64,000 nucleotides of DNA from Thamnidium elegans (GCA_025201345.1 JAIXMG010000012.1:806001-870000), one strand, 5' to 3'; shown: positions 23,383-34,568, numbered from the stretch's first letter. A program made the numbers and translations. Notes: generated by a model from the letters alone, not told the origin.

Positions 23383-23458
23383 TGAACGGGAAAAGAGTCC
23401 CCACTTTTGTTCTTCTTCTTTAACACTTTTTTGTTTTTTTTAATTCTTCTTATCTAAT

Positions 23459-24677
23459 ATGGTCAAAGTTACTGTTTGTGGTGCTGCTGGTGGTATCGGT
23501 CAACCCCTCTCTTTGCTCTTGAAGCAATCTAACCTTATCACTCATTTATCTCTTTATGATATCGTTAACACTCCCGGTGTTGCTGCTGATCTTAGGTAAG
23601 AAATACAACGAAAAAAAAAAAAATTGTTATACTAACGTGTATGTTTCTGGGTTCATATTATTATTAGCCACATTAACACTCAATCCAAGGTAACTGGTCA
23701 CGTAGGTGCTGCTCAAATTGAGGAAGCTATTAAGGATTCTACTATTGGTTAGTTTTTTTTTTTTTTTTAGATGGATTTTATCCAATCCATCTTGATAAGT
23801 TGTAAAGCATGTATTAAATATTTATATATAGTTGTTATCCCTGCTGGTGTCCCCAGAAAGCCCGGTATGACTCGTGATGATCTTTTCAAGATTAACGCTG
23901 GTATTGTTCGTGATATTGCTGTTGCAGCTGCCAAGTTTGCTCCCAAGGCATACATGTGTATTATCTCTAACCCCGTTAACTCTACTGTTCCTATTGTTGC
24001 TGAGGTTTTCAAGCAATTCAACGTTTATGATCCTCGCAGGTAAAGATTTTGTACAAAGAGAAGGGGGGAACTTGCAGCTAACTTTTTTTTTTTTTTTTAT
24101 GATTAGAATCTTTGGTGTTACTACTCTTGATATTGTCCGTGCTTCTACTTTTGTTACCGAACTTATTGGTGGTGATGCTAGCACCCTCCGTGTTCCCGTC
24201 ATCGGTGGCCACAGTGGTGTCACTATCTTACCTTTGTTATCTCAAGTCAAGGGTACTGAAAAGTTGAGTCAAGAACAAATTGAAACTGTTACCAACCGTA
24301 TTCAATTCGGTGGTGATGAGGTTGTTAAGGCTAAGGATGGAGCTGGATCTGCTACTCTTTCTATGGCTTTTGCTGGTGCTCGTTTTGCTTTAAATATTCT
24401 TGATGCCGTTGTTGCCAAGAAGACTGGTGTTGTTGAATGTACTTATGTTCATCTTGATGCTGATAAGCAAGGAGCTGAATCTGTAAAGAGCTTGATTGGT
24501 GGCGATATTGAGTACTTTTCTGTTCCTGTTGAGTTCGGTCCTCACGGTGTTGAAAAGATCTTACCTATTGGTGATATCAATGATTACGAGCAAAAGTTGG
24601 TTAGCGTTGCTACTACTGAATTAAAGGGTAACATTGTTAAGGGTTCCAACTTTATCACTGAAGGTGCCAAGTTGTAA
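23459..24677 (+). CDS. Malate dehydrogenase with peroxisomal-type C-terminus
   Basis: Four exons (23459-23595, 23668-23747, 23832-24039, 24107-24677) give 331 residues. The enzyme interconverts malate and oxaloacetate with NAD. It begins directly with the Rossmann loop [18 protein letters not shown], followed by [19 protein letters not shown] (mobile loop with substrate arginines), [16 protein letters not shown] and the catalytic-His region [15 protein letters not shown]. The family type is mitochondrial/glyoxysomal. No N-terminal presequence precedes the Rossmann motif, and the protein ends GAKL, so the last three residues AKL fit a PTS1 peroxisome signal like yeast Mdh3 (SKL). A role in the glyoxylate cycle or NADH shuttling from fatty-acid oxidation is inferred. 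Codons are more GC- and C-ended than in neighbours, suggesting high expression. Confidence 0.95.
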
Positions 24678-25035
24678 AATATTTTTTTTTTCACCCACCC
24701 ATTTTATTATACCATAAATAAATAAAAAATATATCGAACATAAGGGGAAAAAAACACATAAATATTTGTTCTTCTCCCGCTTCTATATTTATTTTGTACA
24801 GTCAAATTGTATTTCAGTTTACGAAACATGGTCTTATAAATATATTTAAGCTTTTTTTTTTGCTTTTGTTTGATGTGTATTCTTTTCTCTCACACTTTCG
24901 TATTAAAGAGATAGTCCACTATAGACGTTTTATGCAACAACAAAAAAAGCCTAGTATTATCGCGCCTTGAAATAAACACGTAATAATAAACAAGGTTTTT
25001 TTTTTTTTTTCTTTAAGCAACAAACTACTTTTTTT
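24678..25035. other. Convergent intergenic region, MDH / POP2
   Basis: Shared 3' flank with tandem ATAAATAAATAAA-type polyadenylation signals near 24710-24730 and T runs. No other feature seen. Confidence 0.6.
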
Positions 25036-25205
25036 TTATTTTCCGTTTGTTTTATAATTAGAATTATTATTATTTGAATCATCTGATATCGCCAGCGACA
25101 AGTTATTTGTTGCTGTTGTGAGTGCTTGTACACTTGTATTATTTGGACTACACTTTAAACCGTACAAGTATCCACTATTATATATATATAAAACATAGTT
25201 TAGAC

Positions 25206-25268
<63 letters not shown>

Positions 25269-26305
25269 CAATACTTACAGATACTTTTGGTCATCAATTC
25301 TATCTTCGAAAAACATTTGTCTCATTTTAAAGAAGGTCGTACAAGTTAATAAACTATCACTTCCTGCTTGATGTTGGGGTCCAATCCTTGGTACCTTTTT
25401 TTTTTTAATGCATAAATTAAAAAAAAAATAACCATTTTATAAAAAAAAAACTTACTTGTAAATCGTCAGCTATATCTTGTAATCCACCTTTTAGATTTTT
25501 ACAACTCTTCATTAGGTATTTGATGTCATATATACACGGAAAATATGTTCGCAAAAGTTCAAAAAATTCTGACTCATCTGCTGGCATCACTGAACATGTA
25601 AGTACTTTTAACAAATAACCAAAGTCATAACCACTTTGCAATAAAAAGCATTAGTCTTTTTTTTTTCTTCTTTTTGGTTCGCATCTATAAATGTTACCTG
25701 TGAAAAGAAATCCATTTCACATCATCCAACAAAACAAATCCTGAACTAATCAAGAGTTCACCAAAGTGTTCAACTTCAATACCATATTCTTCGTGCTTTT
25801 TAAAATCGATTCCAGACTTGGTTAATAATTCTATTGAGTCTTGTGCATACATATCATCACTTTTTACAAGATAAAAAGGTGTCAGTAGAAGAATATATTA
25901 CTGGCGCAAAAAAAAAAAAAAACTTACGACAAGTTGAATTTAAAGTTGAATTGCCAAGTACAGATATTGCTAGGTAAGTTACCATACTGATCGGCAAAAG
26001 TAACACCCAACTGAATGATCTTTAATAAATCAACGTTACATCTCAGTGTTTGATAATGATAATCTGAAGAAGTTTTAAAAGTACCGATGGGTCTAGCTAC
26101 AACGCCAGGAAATTCTGTATCCTAAAATAAATAGAGGTAACGTTTTAGTTTTTTGTGTGTGTGCGTATACCAGTATGCTTTTCTTTCTCTCTCTCACCAT
26201 GGCCAAGTATGGATACTCTTCAACCAAGTCACGAAGGTAAGCCATCTCTTCTTCCAAGTTCTCCGCCCAAACTTCTTTGATATATTTAGCTTCGTTTACT
26301 GGCAT
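25036..26305 (-). CDS. POP2: CCR4-NOT deadenylase subunit POP2/CAF1
   Basis: A multi-exon gene for the CAF1/CNOT7-type DEDD exonuclease, which shortens mRNA poly(A) tails in the cytoplasm as part of CCR4-NOT. The first exon ([20 protein letters not shown]) ends at LAM. Splicing gives the catalytic [15 protein letters not shown] (first Asp-x-Glu), then [35 protein letters not shown] (second Asp), [11 protein letters not shown] and [20 protein letters not shown] (last Asp). All catalytic residues appear present. The C-terminal exon [14 protein letters not shown] and a Ser/Asn-rich tail end in YKTNGK. The intron before the last exon begins GTAAGTATTG and is filled by a long GT repeat. Confidence 0.93.
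25223..25265. repeat. (CA)n microsatellite in a POP2 intron
   Basis: An unbroken CA run of about 43 bases lies just inside the 5' splice site of the last POP2 intron (GT repeat on the coding strand). Confidence 0.92.
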
Positions 26306-26854
26306 GTTTTATTATATAATTAAAAACTGATGGTTTTTATTTCGTTAAAGGGAAAAAAGAAAAAAAGAAAAACGTAGCTCTCCTTTATTTCCACTCGAAT
26401 GATTGAACCCCCTAAAAGCACCCCATTTAAATTGGTTTTATGTCGTCATCAAAAGGTTTCAACAATCTTGTTTAAATGTTTATGTGGGTCCGTGCTTATC
26501 TAAAGCATTACATGAACTTTGAAAGTGTTGCGATAAGTTCTTTAGTTGGCTAACGGTGTAAATAAGTAACCTAGGAGGTAAAAAATTGTATTAGAGAAAA
26601 GAAATAAAGATCATACACAAATATGCTTAATAACTTTGTAAATATATTTATTGTGTAAGAAAAAAAATGTGTGAGAAAACGAGTTATGGTTTGTAAGAGT
26701 GTAAGTTAGTAGGGGTAATTGTGTGTTTGCGTGTTGATTGAGACTAAGTGTGTGTGTGTGTGTGTGTTTGTGATTGAGAGTAAGTGCGTGTGTGTGTGTG
26801 TGTGTGTGTGAAATACTATGTACAATTATAAATAAAGAAAATATATAACGAACT
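26306..26854. other. Intergenic region, POP2 promoter / GATA 3' flank
   Basis: Contains the POP2 upstream region and, at 26748-26810, a TG-rich stretch made of two runs of alternating TG split by TTTGTGATTGAGAGTAAGTGCG. No gene is visible. Confidence 0.55.
26748..26810. repeat. Interrupted (TG)n repeat
   Basis: Two runs of TG dinucleotides separated by a short spacer that itself repeats the preceding GATTGAGA(C/G)TAAGTG unit (26735 and 26772). This suggests the whole block grew by duplication. Confidence 0.8.
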
Positions 26855-28687
26855 TCAACTTCTCTTTAAAAGAGTAAGAACAGCAGCAGCCTCTACTGCA
26901 TCCTCACCAACATAAACAGATAAAGTTTCAGTATCATATGTCATTAAAGAAGAGATATCCCTCTTGATATCTTGTTCCATTAAATTTGTGATTGAAGGAG
27001 AATGGTTTGGAGAAGAAGAAAAGGATTCTAAAGGACTACGATCAGATGTAGAAGAAGAAGCGCTTTCCCAATTATTGATAGGATGAATAGGTTCTCTCGG
27101 TGCAGGTACAGCAAATGTATCATAATATTCTTGTTGTTGTTCGGTAGCTCTTTTTTTATTTATTCTTTTTACATGACTTGCATTCGATCTCTTTCTTTTC
27201 TTTTCGGCTTTACTGCCTCTTCTATTTGGTACAGGTACGATGGTGTCAGGTGCATCGTTACCGTTTAGTATTTTACCATGTTTCCATTTTACTCCACAGG
27301 CGTTACAAAGTGTACCGGCTCCTTGAGGTCCTCGGCGCCACATTGGTGTTGATTTTGAACCACAGTATAGACATTTCTTTATTTGGTTTGAAGCATTATT
27401 TCTGTGAACAGTCTTTTGTTGTTGCTGTTGTTGTTGTTGCTGCTGCTGCTGTTGTTGTTGTTGTTGAATAACAGGACTAACCACTTTAATATCTTTTATA
27501 CATGTATATAAAAGGGATTAATAAAAAGTTTCGAAATAAAAATAAAAATAAAAAGTTACCTTTCTCCCAAGCCAATTGTTCGTCACTACTACTCCAGTCA
27601 TCATTTTTAGATAGTTGGTAATCATCATCCGATTGGTTGGGTAGAGAAATAGCCGTTTCAGGAATAGATTTATGATGAATTACTCTCTCGCTGTGAAGTT
27701 TCATCTAATATATAATATTTTTTAAGCCAAAAAAAGAATTATGTATATGTATATAAAAAAAAAGGACTTACCAGTTCCATCATATTTTGACACATGATTT
27801 CGTAAGCAGATACCATTTGTTTAATAGCACGATATAGTTCATGCGGTACGTTAGATAAAACAATATTATTCACATGGCCTTCACTTTTGGACTGATCTGG
27901 TAAAGTTAATTTACAGCTTGTGCTGCATACAGCAGCAAATTCTTCTAATTTAGTTTTAAAAGCGGTTTCTTCCACAATAGGAGGAGGATAAGAATGACAA
28001 GCACATTGTGAGTTTTGTGAGATGCCACAAGATTGAGGAAAGAATGAAAAAATCAACTAACATATATTGTTACTTTTTTTTTTTTTTTTTTGGGGTATAT
28101 ATATATATATATATTTGTATATACCTTGTGTGGAATAGATTCATTTAAACGTTCAGTTACTGCGTCCCGAGGTAAAGCAAAAAAAGTATGTTCTGGTGAT
28201 AAATGGATAGGACCTTTATCGACGGTAAAAATAATTTCGTAACGAATCATACGTCTACGCTTTCTTTTCTTTGGTGGTAACCCTTTTATATTATTGTTAT
28301 TTAAGGCAAAATTAGCTAAACCGTCCAAATTATTATTAGGTGGGCTATCGGGTGTAGGTTCTTCCTCAGGGCTCGAAACTTCTTGATGTAACTTGGATTC
28401 TGAAATTTCCGACTCGGTAATCTCATAAAAAGTAACTTGAGGGAAATCTATTGATCCCGACGTGAGCGAACAAGTACCAAGGCAACGGTTTTGAAAGCGA
28501 TGAACATGACCATCGACTGGATCGATATAATCTTGACTTATATGTAAAGGTAACTTGTAAAGTTGAAACGCATCTAATAGAATGGACCTTTTTTTTTTTT
28601 TTTCTCGTAAATAAAAAAAAAAGAAAAGATTGATTGCTTATCTTTTTATTATATTTACCCATTGACTTCTTGTCTGGTTGAAAGCAT
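26855..28687 (-). CDS. GATA-type zinc finger transcription factor
   Basis: A six-exon or so gene. The ATG at 28687 ([10 protein letters not shown]) joins [17 protein letters not shown]. The N-terminal region has a basic stretch [17 protein letters not shown], and [17 protein letters not shown], followed by a helical part ([20 protein letters not shown]) that may be a dimerisation segment. A poly-Gln run precedes the single zinc finger [20 protein letters not shown] then [16 protein letters not shown], a C-x2-C-x18-C-x2-C finger. A basic tail ([18 protein letters not shown]) and a Ser/Pro-rich end follow. It should bind GATA-core DNA in the nucleus. The 18-residue loop is the WC-1/plant-like class rather than the 17-residue AreA class. 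Targets cannot be told from sequence. Confidence 0.88.
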
Positions 28688-30039
28688 GTTCAGTGTACAA
28701 CAACGAAAAAAAATAAAAAATAAAATAAAAAGAGATGAAAATAAAATAAAAAAAAGAAAAAAGATAACAAGGGGGTTCAATTAGATGAGCCGATGAAGTA
28801 AAAATAGATCGATGAGCGATTTGTAGTCAATTGTATATAAGGAAGGTAGATTAAAAAGGATTTAGTATTGGTCTATAACTAGATTAGAAAAAAAGAAGCG
28901 TCAAGATGAAGAAAAAAAAAAAAAAAAAGAGAGAGAGAGAGGGGAGGGACAGAGTAGATATTATTTTTTTTTACACCCAAAAAAAATTATAATTTTTTTG
29001 GTCGGATTCCTTTCTTACAATAAAGAAGCGTGCGAAAGCTAAAAAAAAAAAAGTGTTTGGAATGATGAAAGGGAAAAGCTTACAGCTGAGGAAACTCCGA
29101 TAACTAGCTTTTCTTTTCTATTCTCTATATGCAGATTTATTGTTACATTCATCATACCATGGTCAGGGGTGAAATCGATAATTTGCCAGTAACTTACCGA
29201 AAAACCCTTTTTTTTTTTTATATATATTTGTATACACTTTCCTGGCGGTAATCTAATTGGCCTTCTACTATATGATACTATTTCGAGCAATAATAAGTTT
29301 TTTTATATTAAACTTCTTGTAATAATCCTGTAAGACAGTTTACTTTACGTTGCTATGGGAAAACTCTAATTTTGGTTACTATGGAGATTTTTTTTTTTTT
29401 TTGTCATCCATTCGAGAACTGCATAATATAAAAAAAGAAAAAAAAAATGACAGCGAAATCTGTCAAGAATTCGAAATCAAATATTTTATACATGTATAGT
29501 GCCTACTTAATGTACATTGTATATCGTTCCTAAAACAGTCCTTGTCCGGATTATTTTTATAGGGTTACAGATACTCAGAGAGCATGTACCACATTGGAGT
29601 CGAGTCAACCCATTTGGCCCCCTTTCAGTCACTGTTCTATTTGCCAAAAAAAAAAAAAACGAGACGTATATTATTACTTTTCCGTGCACTCACTCAACTT
29701 TGTTTTATCGGCATAAAACAAAACCTTGTGTGAATGAAGCTGGAACAACGAGATTCACACAAGTATAATAAAAACTATTCACTGACGTATAAATACGAGT
29801 ATATGAAACGAATAGTAGAATATTACGCCAAGATGATAAATAGACCTATTTTATCCTTCTCTTATTACTTTACTTTTTGTTTTATGTTTTCATTTCGTGT
29901 GATTTCTGTCTCGGTACAAATCGATACGGTTCTTCTTAGAATAATGGTGGTATCAGCGATATTTCAGTAAATTGGTAAGTTTAATAAATATGACTTATAA
30001 TAATAAATAGTAAGGTAATTATATTGTGTTAGGGATACA
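28688..30039. other. Intergenic region upstream of the GATA gene
   Basis: AT-rich with purine tracts (28912-28947) and homopolymers. At 29507-29689 the minus strand is open (RTVTERGPNGLTRLQCG...), without a recognisable family. At 29693-29815 a stretch weakly resembles 48177-48262 (CACTCAACT, ACAAGTATAATAA-type and GAGT(A/C)TATGAAAC in order). Nothing is annotated as a gene. Confidence 0.4.
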
Positions 30040-30554
30040 ATGCCAGATGCTTTAAAAGAATCGGTCAAGTCTATTCGGCCAGATTTAGCTGTTATTTGTA
30101 CCAAAGGAGTAGAAGTTGGCTGTGGTGAGTTGAAACTGCTTGGAAAAGCAAAGAAATTGATCGAAATAGATAAAGCTCGAATTGGTGAGGTTCGCAAGCG
30201 ACAGCTACATATTAAGATGCTGGATAGAAAGAGCATGAAGGAGCATGTAACTTTTGGAATATTCTTGGCAGTAAAGCAGAATAACAAGATGACTATAGTC
30301 ACTATAGTTAAATAGGAACCAAAAATGATGAATTAAAAGATCATCAATTAGAGCTGACCAAGTTAAAGTTTAATAACGGCGAATATGAGTACTCTTTATT
30401 GAGTACCGTTGAATTTTTCAGCAGAGACAAGTATTATAAAGATATTGAAGTTGCTTTAGAAGCTCTTTTGAGCTTTAAAGTAATATGCTGTGTAAAAAAA
30501 GAACCAATACTACACACTAAATATGTATATAAAAAAAACAAGATTAGAATTTAA
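30040..30554 (+). pseudogene. Relic of a dispersed family with RPD...GELK motif
   Basis: The first part (30040-30315) reads MPDALKESVKSIRPDLAVIC, KGVEVGCGELKLLGKAKKLI, EIDKARIGEVRKRQLHIKML and VTFGIFLAVKQNNKM before a TAG. Shifting one frame continues it: GTKNDELKDHQLELTKLKF, EYEYSLLSTVEFFSRDKYY, KDIEVALEALLSFK and a TAA at 30552. A single frameshift near 30305 therefore broke one protein. D-x(n)-G-E-L-K followed by a conserved K/R helix is the layout of PD-(D/E)XK nuclease-like domains. I recall similar multi-copy proteins in Mucorales. The 5' part may lie in an upstream exon after the acceptor-like GTGTTAG at about 30030. Confidence 0.6.
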
Positions 30555-31342
30555 TTAAAAACTGAGTCTTTTCAAGATTAATGGGGTCTTTACACAAAAA
30601 AAAAAAGCACATACCATTATCTTACCCAACAACCTCCAAAATACAATAATTAACCTTTTTATATATAAAAAATAAAAATAAAAATATATTTTTTCTCTTT
30701 ACAAAAAAATATTATTGGTACCTGATTTATTTCTCTTTAGCTTACATAAATCTAGGGGATTCTATTGGCTTATTGATATTGTTACTTGCATTTCCATTAA
30801 GTAAGTCAAGATGATTCTGTTACAATAGACGCTTATGGAATAAATCAAGTATACATTTGGGTCGATCGCCCCAATCACAACCTGTTAATTAAAAAAAAAA
30901 AAAGTTTTATTACACAAAAGATTAAAGAGGCTACGTTTTCTAATTTTACAATCAGAAGACCACAATTCCTTTTTTTTTTTTTTTACGCTGCATAATAAAG
31001 CAGTTATACTGCTAATAAAGTTAGCCTACTGTAGTATAATATATAAATCAAATCTAATCCTTTACAGTCAGTTTGCGATTATCAAAGCTGTGACCCGTGG
31101 AGATGCATAATTTTCTTTTATGACACCACCGGGTCTTTTCTTTTTGTTACACAACGATTCGTTGACATGTCGTTTGTCTTTAATTTCAGTCAGATTAAAA
31201 ACATTAGATAAGTCGACTTTTTTTTTTTTTACATTAATTCCTTTTCCTATTTTTGTGTTTTCACCACCATCTTGTAAATACTAATCAAAGACTTATATAA
31301 ATATATACGCATACTAAAAATATTATTACATATTTTTTTCAG
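30555..31342. other. Intergenic region
   Basis: AT-rich sequence with several T runs. A 14-codon open start (MSFVFNFSQIKNIR, 31169) stops at TAA without a usable donor. No other feature is supported. Confidence 0.45.
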
Positions 31343-31620
31343 CGAAAAGAAACAACTAGAAACGAAAAACGTAAGCAATATGAAGTGCATTTCAAACTTT
31401 GTTATATCTTAATATCTTCATAAAAAAATAGACAATATTAAAAAACCAAGCTATTCCACCTATCGAATTAAAAACTGAATTGCAACAAATTACGAAAGGT
31501 CGAACTCTTATCCATAACTTTCGTAGTAAAAAGAACAAGATAGATCAATTAATGCGTAATAAGAGCTTTTATCCAATCAAACGTGTTTTAAAACGTGACA
31601 ATCACGTGTATAGCACGTGA
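31343..31620 (+). CDS. Possible 3' part of a small spliced gene
   Basis: Two open segments join in frame across a canonical intron. The first (31343-31370), after TTTTTTTCAG, reads EKKQLETKN and ends at GTAAGC. The second (31432-31620), after AAAATAG, reads TILKNQAIPPIELKTELQQI, TKGRTLIHNFRSKKNKIDQL, MRNKSFYPIKRVLKRDNHVY and ST, then TGA. The 72-residue result is Lys/Arg-rich with helix-like spacing, reminiscent in composition of mitochondrial ribosomal or RNA-binding proteins, but I do not recognise it. The 5' exon and start codon were not found. It ends 56 bp before a tRNA gene. It could be a chance join. Confidence 0.35.
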
Positions 31621-31676
31621 CTCTTTTAATTTATTATTGAATATATACTATTTTTAGGTCTAATTAAACATGAAAT

Positions 31677-31747
31677 GCGCGGTTGGTTAAGTGGTATAAT
31701 CTTCGCCTGCCACGCGAAGGGCCGGGGTTCGATTCCCCGACCGCGCA
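31677..31747 (+). tRNA. tRNA-Gly (anticodon GCC)
   Basis: A 71-base cloverleaf without intron. Acceptor stem GCGCGGT pairs with ACCGCGC. The D arm is TGGTTAAGTGGTATAATC. Anticodon stem TTCGC/GCGAA encloses the loop CTGCCAC with anticodon GCC. The T arm is GGGGTTCGATTCCCC, and the discriminator base is A. The internal A box (TGGTTAAGTGG) and B box (GGTTCGATTCC) for RNA polymerase III are present. Confidence 0.97.
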
Positions 31748-32373
31748 TTCCTTTTTGATTTTTTGGATAATATCATGATACGTTGGTATTTTTTACTGTA
31801 CTTTGTAATTACATGATACGTTCAAACGTTTTGGCAGGTGCAATTTAATTGAGGGAAATATTAATCGTTTAAAAAAAAATGTATATATTTAGATTGTTTT
31901 TATGGTTTCGATATTACGATCTTTTTTATTTTTGAAAACGAGGTATTGTACTTGTGCAGAATTTGTTGTTTTCTAGCAAGATATATATATATGTGTGTGT
32001 GTGCGTTATATTCTATTAAGTACTGAACAGATCTGTTAAACTATTTATCCTTGGATTTGTCGATAGAATGAACGATTCATATCTACTTAATATATTCCCA
32101 CTCTTTTTTTTTTTTTTTTATTAAAAAAAAGTATTTACCCCTTAAATCTTTTAAAACATTGTTTTTAACATACGAACATATATATATTCTCTACTAGAAG
32201 TATTTTTTTTTCTTTTACTAAAAAAAAGGAAAGATTATACTTGCACTCTTCATTTTTTTAGAAGGCAGTAAAAGATTATGTTTATGCGAACGAAATTTTT
32301 ATATAAAAATATGTCAATTGTTATTAAAAAATAAAATGAGAAAGGAGTTATGATATGCTAAAAATAAGATTGC

Positions 32374-32410
<37 letters not shown>

Positions 32411-32422
32411 TAAAAGTGGTAT
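31748..32422. other. Intergenic region after tRNA-Gly
   Basis: AT-rich, with a T-rich stretch soon after the tRNA (TTTTTGATTTTTTGG at 31752) that could serve as the polymerase III terminator. It also holds a 29-T run at 32376-32404 just beyond the end of the Gly-rich gene. No gene seen. Confidence 0.5.
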
Positions 32423-32851
32423 TTAACCAAGAACATTAAGGATACCAGTGACATCATCAAGACCACCAATTCCACCAATTCCACCAACTCCACCTGATTT
32501 AGCACCTGCAGGCTTAGCTCCTCCAACACTTACGGGCGAAGGATTTCCAGAACCACGGTTACCAGCTCCAGTAGCACCAAGGTTACCACCACGGTTACCA
32601 CCACGGTTACTACCACGAGCACCACCACGAGCACCACCGGGACGACCACCGGGGCGACCACCGGGACGACCACCGGGACGACCGGGACCATAGGGACCAC
32701 TTTGCCTTTTAACATTTACTCTACCAGAAGATTGATCAACGGCAACAACATCTGGACTAGGTGCAGATCTCTTATTTTCGGTACCATAAGCGTGGACAAA
32801 ACTAATCATGACAGTAGCAAGAGCAATGAAGAAAACAATTGAAGAACGCAT
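32423..32851 (-). CDS. Secreted Gly/Arg-rich protein with Kex2-type sites (142 aa)
   Basis: A single-exon frame starting at the ATG at 32851, chosen because a signal peptide follows immediately (MRSSIVFFIALATVMISFVHA, cut after HA). The mature protein has two dibasic sites, ENKR|SAPSPD and VNVKR|QSG, expected Kex2 cleavage points. A repeat region (GRPGG repeated, then GGARGGARGSNRGGNRGG) and a Gly/Ile-rich end GGIGGIGGLDDVTGILNVLG complete it. There are no cysteines. It should be secreted and possibly processed into peptides. It may be wall-associated or peptide-like; I do not recognise a named family. The opposite strand forms a Pro-rich artefact ORF. The T-run at 32376-32404 lies in its 3' flank. 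Confidence 0.75.
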   Translation of the reverse strand: MRSSIVFFIALATVMISFVHAYGTENKRSAPSPDVVAVDQSSGRVNVKRQSGPYGPGRPGGRPGGRPGGRPGGARGGARGSNRGGNRGGNLGATGAGNRGSGNPSPVSVGGAKPAGAKSGGVGGIGGIGGLDDVTGILNVLG

Positions 32852-34568
32852 TATATCGATGGTATTTATATATATTGAAAGATAATAATAATAATAAAAA
32901 AAATTGGAATAGAAAATCAAACTCTTTTTATATGAAATCGTATTCTCATTTAACACAAAGATTTATTAAAAAAGGATCTTTATTTAAAAAAAAAAAAAAA
33001 AAGTCTCCCTGCGTTCTATTCTACAGTAAAAAAAAAAAAGCTTCCCTCCCTGGATTTTTTTTTTTTTGCAGAATGCTGGTCCGCAATAAGTAATTTAGGT
33101 ATACAATGAATGCAATTAAAGGCGATCGCCATACATAAATATAGCATATATCAACCTACGCAGCGAAAGAAATAGTAGCAGGGAGGAACACGGATCTTGG
33201 TAGTATAATCTAAACACACTCTCACAAACAGGGTTAAACCTCTCAATGTACACTTTATATTATCAACTTTTAGGAAGCATATTTTATCGTATCCCTCAAA
33301 TAACAATTCCCGTCTTTTTTTTTTTTTTTTTTTTTCTTTTAAAAAAAGGTTGATATGATTATTACTACTGCTAAAATTTACTGTTTCGATAACCTTAAGT
33401 CGATTATCGTTTTTTACAGTTAATTCGTCTCTTTTTAAATGTGTAGTTATTATAGACTTGACACGTACTAAGAAAAAAAAAAGACTTTTTGTAGGAGTAA
33501 ATTAATAATTAGAGTGTTTACTAAAAGGCCGATATCACCCTTTATGATAATTTTTTTTTTTTTAGAAAAAATAATATAATATTACCATTTTGTTCAAAGA
33601 GTAGTACCGCCAAGCCCGTGATAGGCTTATCATGGCTTTACACGTTTTAGCAAAATTCACAACAAAGGCGCCATCATGACTCAAACTAGTATTTAAACAT
33701 TTATTTATTTTTTCAAAAAAAAAAGGATATAATCAGTTCTATCTTTCTAATCGTATGGCAGAGTTATATATGTGTTGAAACGAACAGGAATAACATAAAT
33801 AACGATACATTTATTCTAAACAATTCATAAAAAGAAAAAACAAAGATGTCAATAATGAAACACAAATATATAAGCCTCCTTTCGATTCTATATGCAGGAG
33901 AAAGGAAGAAAAAAAAAAAAGCGATTGGTATAACTAATTTATAAGGTAGCTGGTACATCTTATCAAAGCGTTGTGGTTGATAAAAAAAATGATTCAAGTA
34001 TTTCACGTGCTATATTTATCCCGGTGTTTAGAAGAATAAAAAGGTAAACAATAAGCAACTAATATAGTAATCCCGGCTTCTCACCTTTTATGTACTCGTT
34101 ATAATAAAGTGCAAAGTATATATATATATATATTATGACATAAAAAGATTAAAAACTCAATTTTGTTTGAAAGAGTTTCTCTTGTATAATAAAATATAGT
34201 TTATTACATTTACGCTAAATATTATTACATTTTCGATATGTTTATTTTCTTATTGTTTCAAGCGATTCATCAATAAGCCAAAAAAAAAAAAAAAAGGAGT
34301 TAGTTTTGGTATAAAGGAGAAAGAGAAATCCTTGTATGTAAAATGTATTGATGTGTTATACTTCGGGAAAATACCATACACGTGTTGTGATGATCCAGAG
34401 TTTAACAGGATCATGTCCAGGCCGAATGAGTAACCGGTGCTTTTGAATACATGTAAACAAATCCTGGTTTTTTTTACCATATATAAAAAAAAAAAAAAAG
34501 TGTCAAGTATACTTTTTTCTTCTTCTTTTTTCTTTTTTAGATATACATATATATATTTTTGGTCGCTT
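32852..34568. other. Long intergenic region
   Basis: About 1.7 kb between divergent genes, holding A/T homopolymers (32985-33001, 33315-33335) and a TATATAAAAAG-like box on the minus strand near 32924-32932 for the Gly-rich gene. No coding, tRNA or repeat family is recognised. Confidence 0.5.

Noticed and set aside
25223..25265. CA repeat as a possible regulatory or Z-DNA element
   Set aside because: It is a simple microsatellite inside an intron; nothing in its position supports a specific role.
31169..31213. MSFVFNFSQIKNIR as the first exon of the candidate gene at 31.3 kb
   Set aside because: The frame reaches TAA without any acceptable GT donor, so it cannot be joined to the downstream exons.
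32448..32693. Pro-rich frame with PPGRPPGRPPGR repeats on the + strand
   Set aside because: It is the antisense of the Gly/Arg repeat protein, which has the signal peptide and the start codon on the minus strand.
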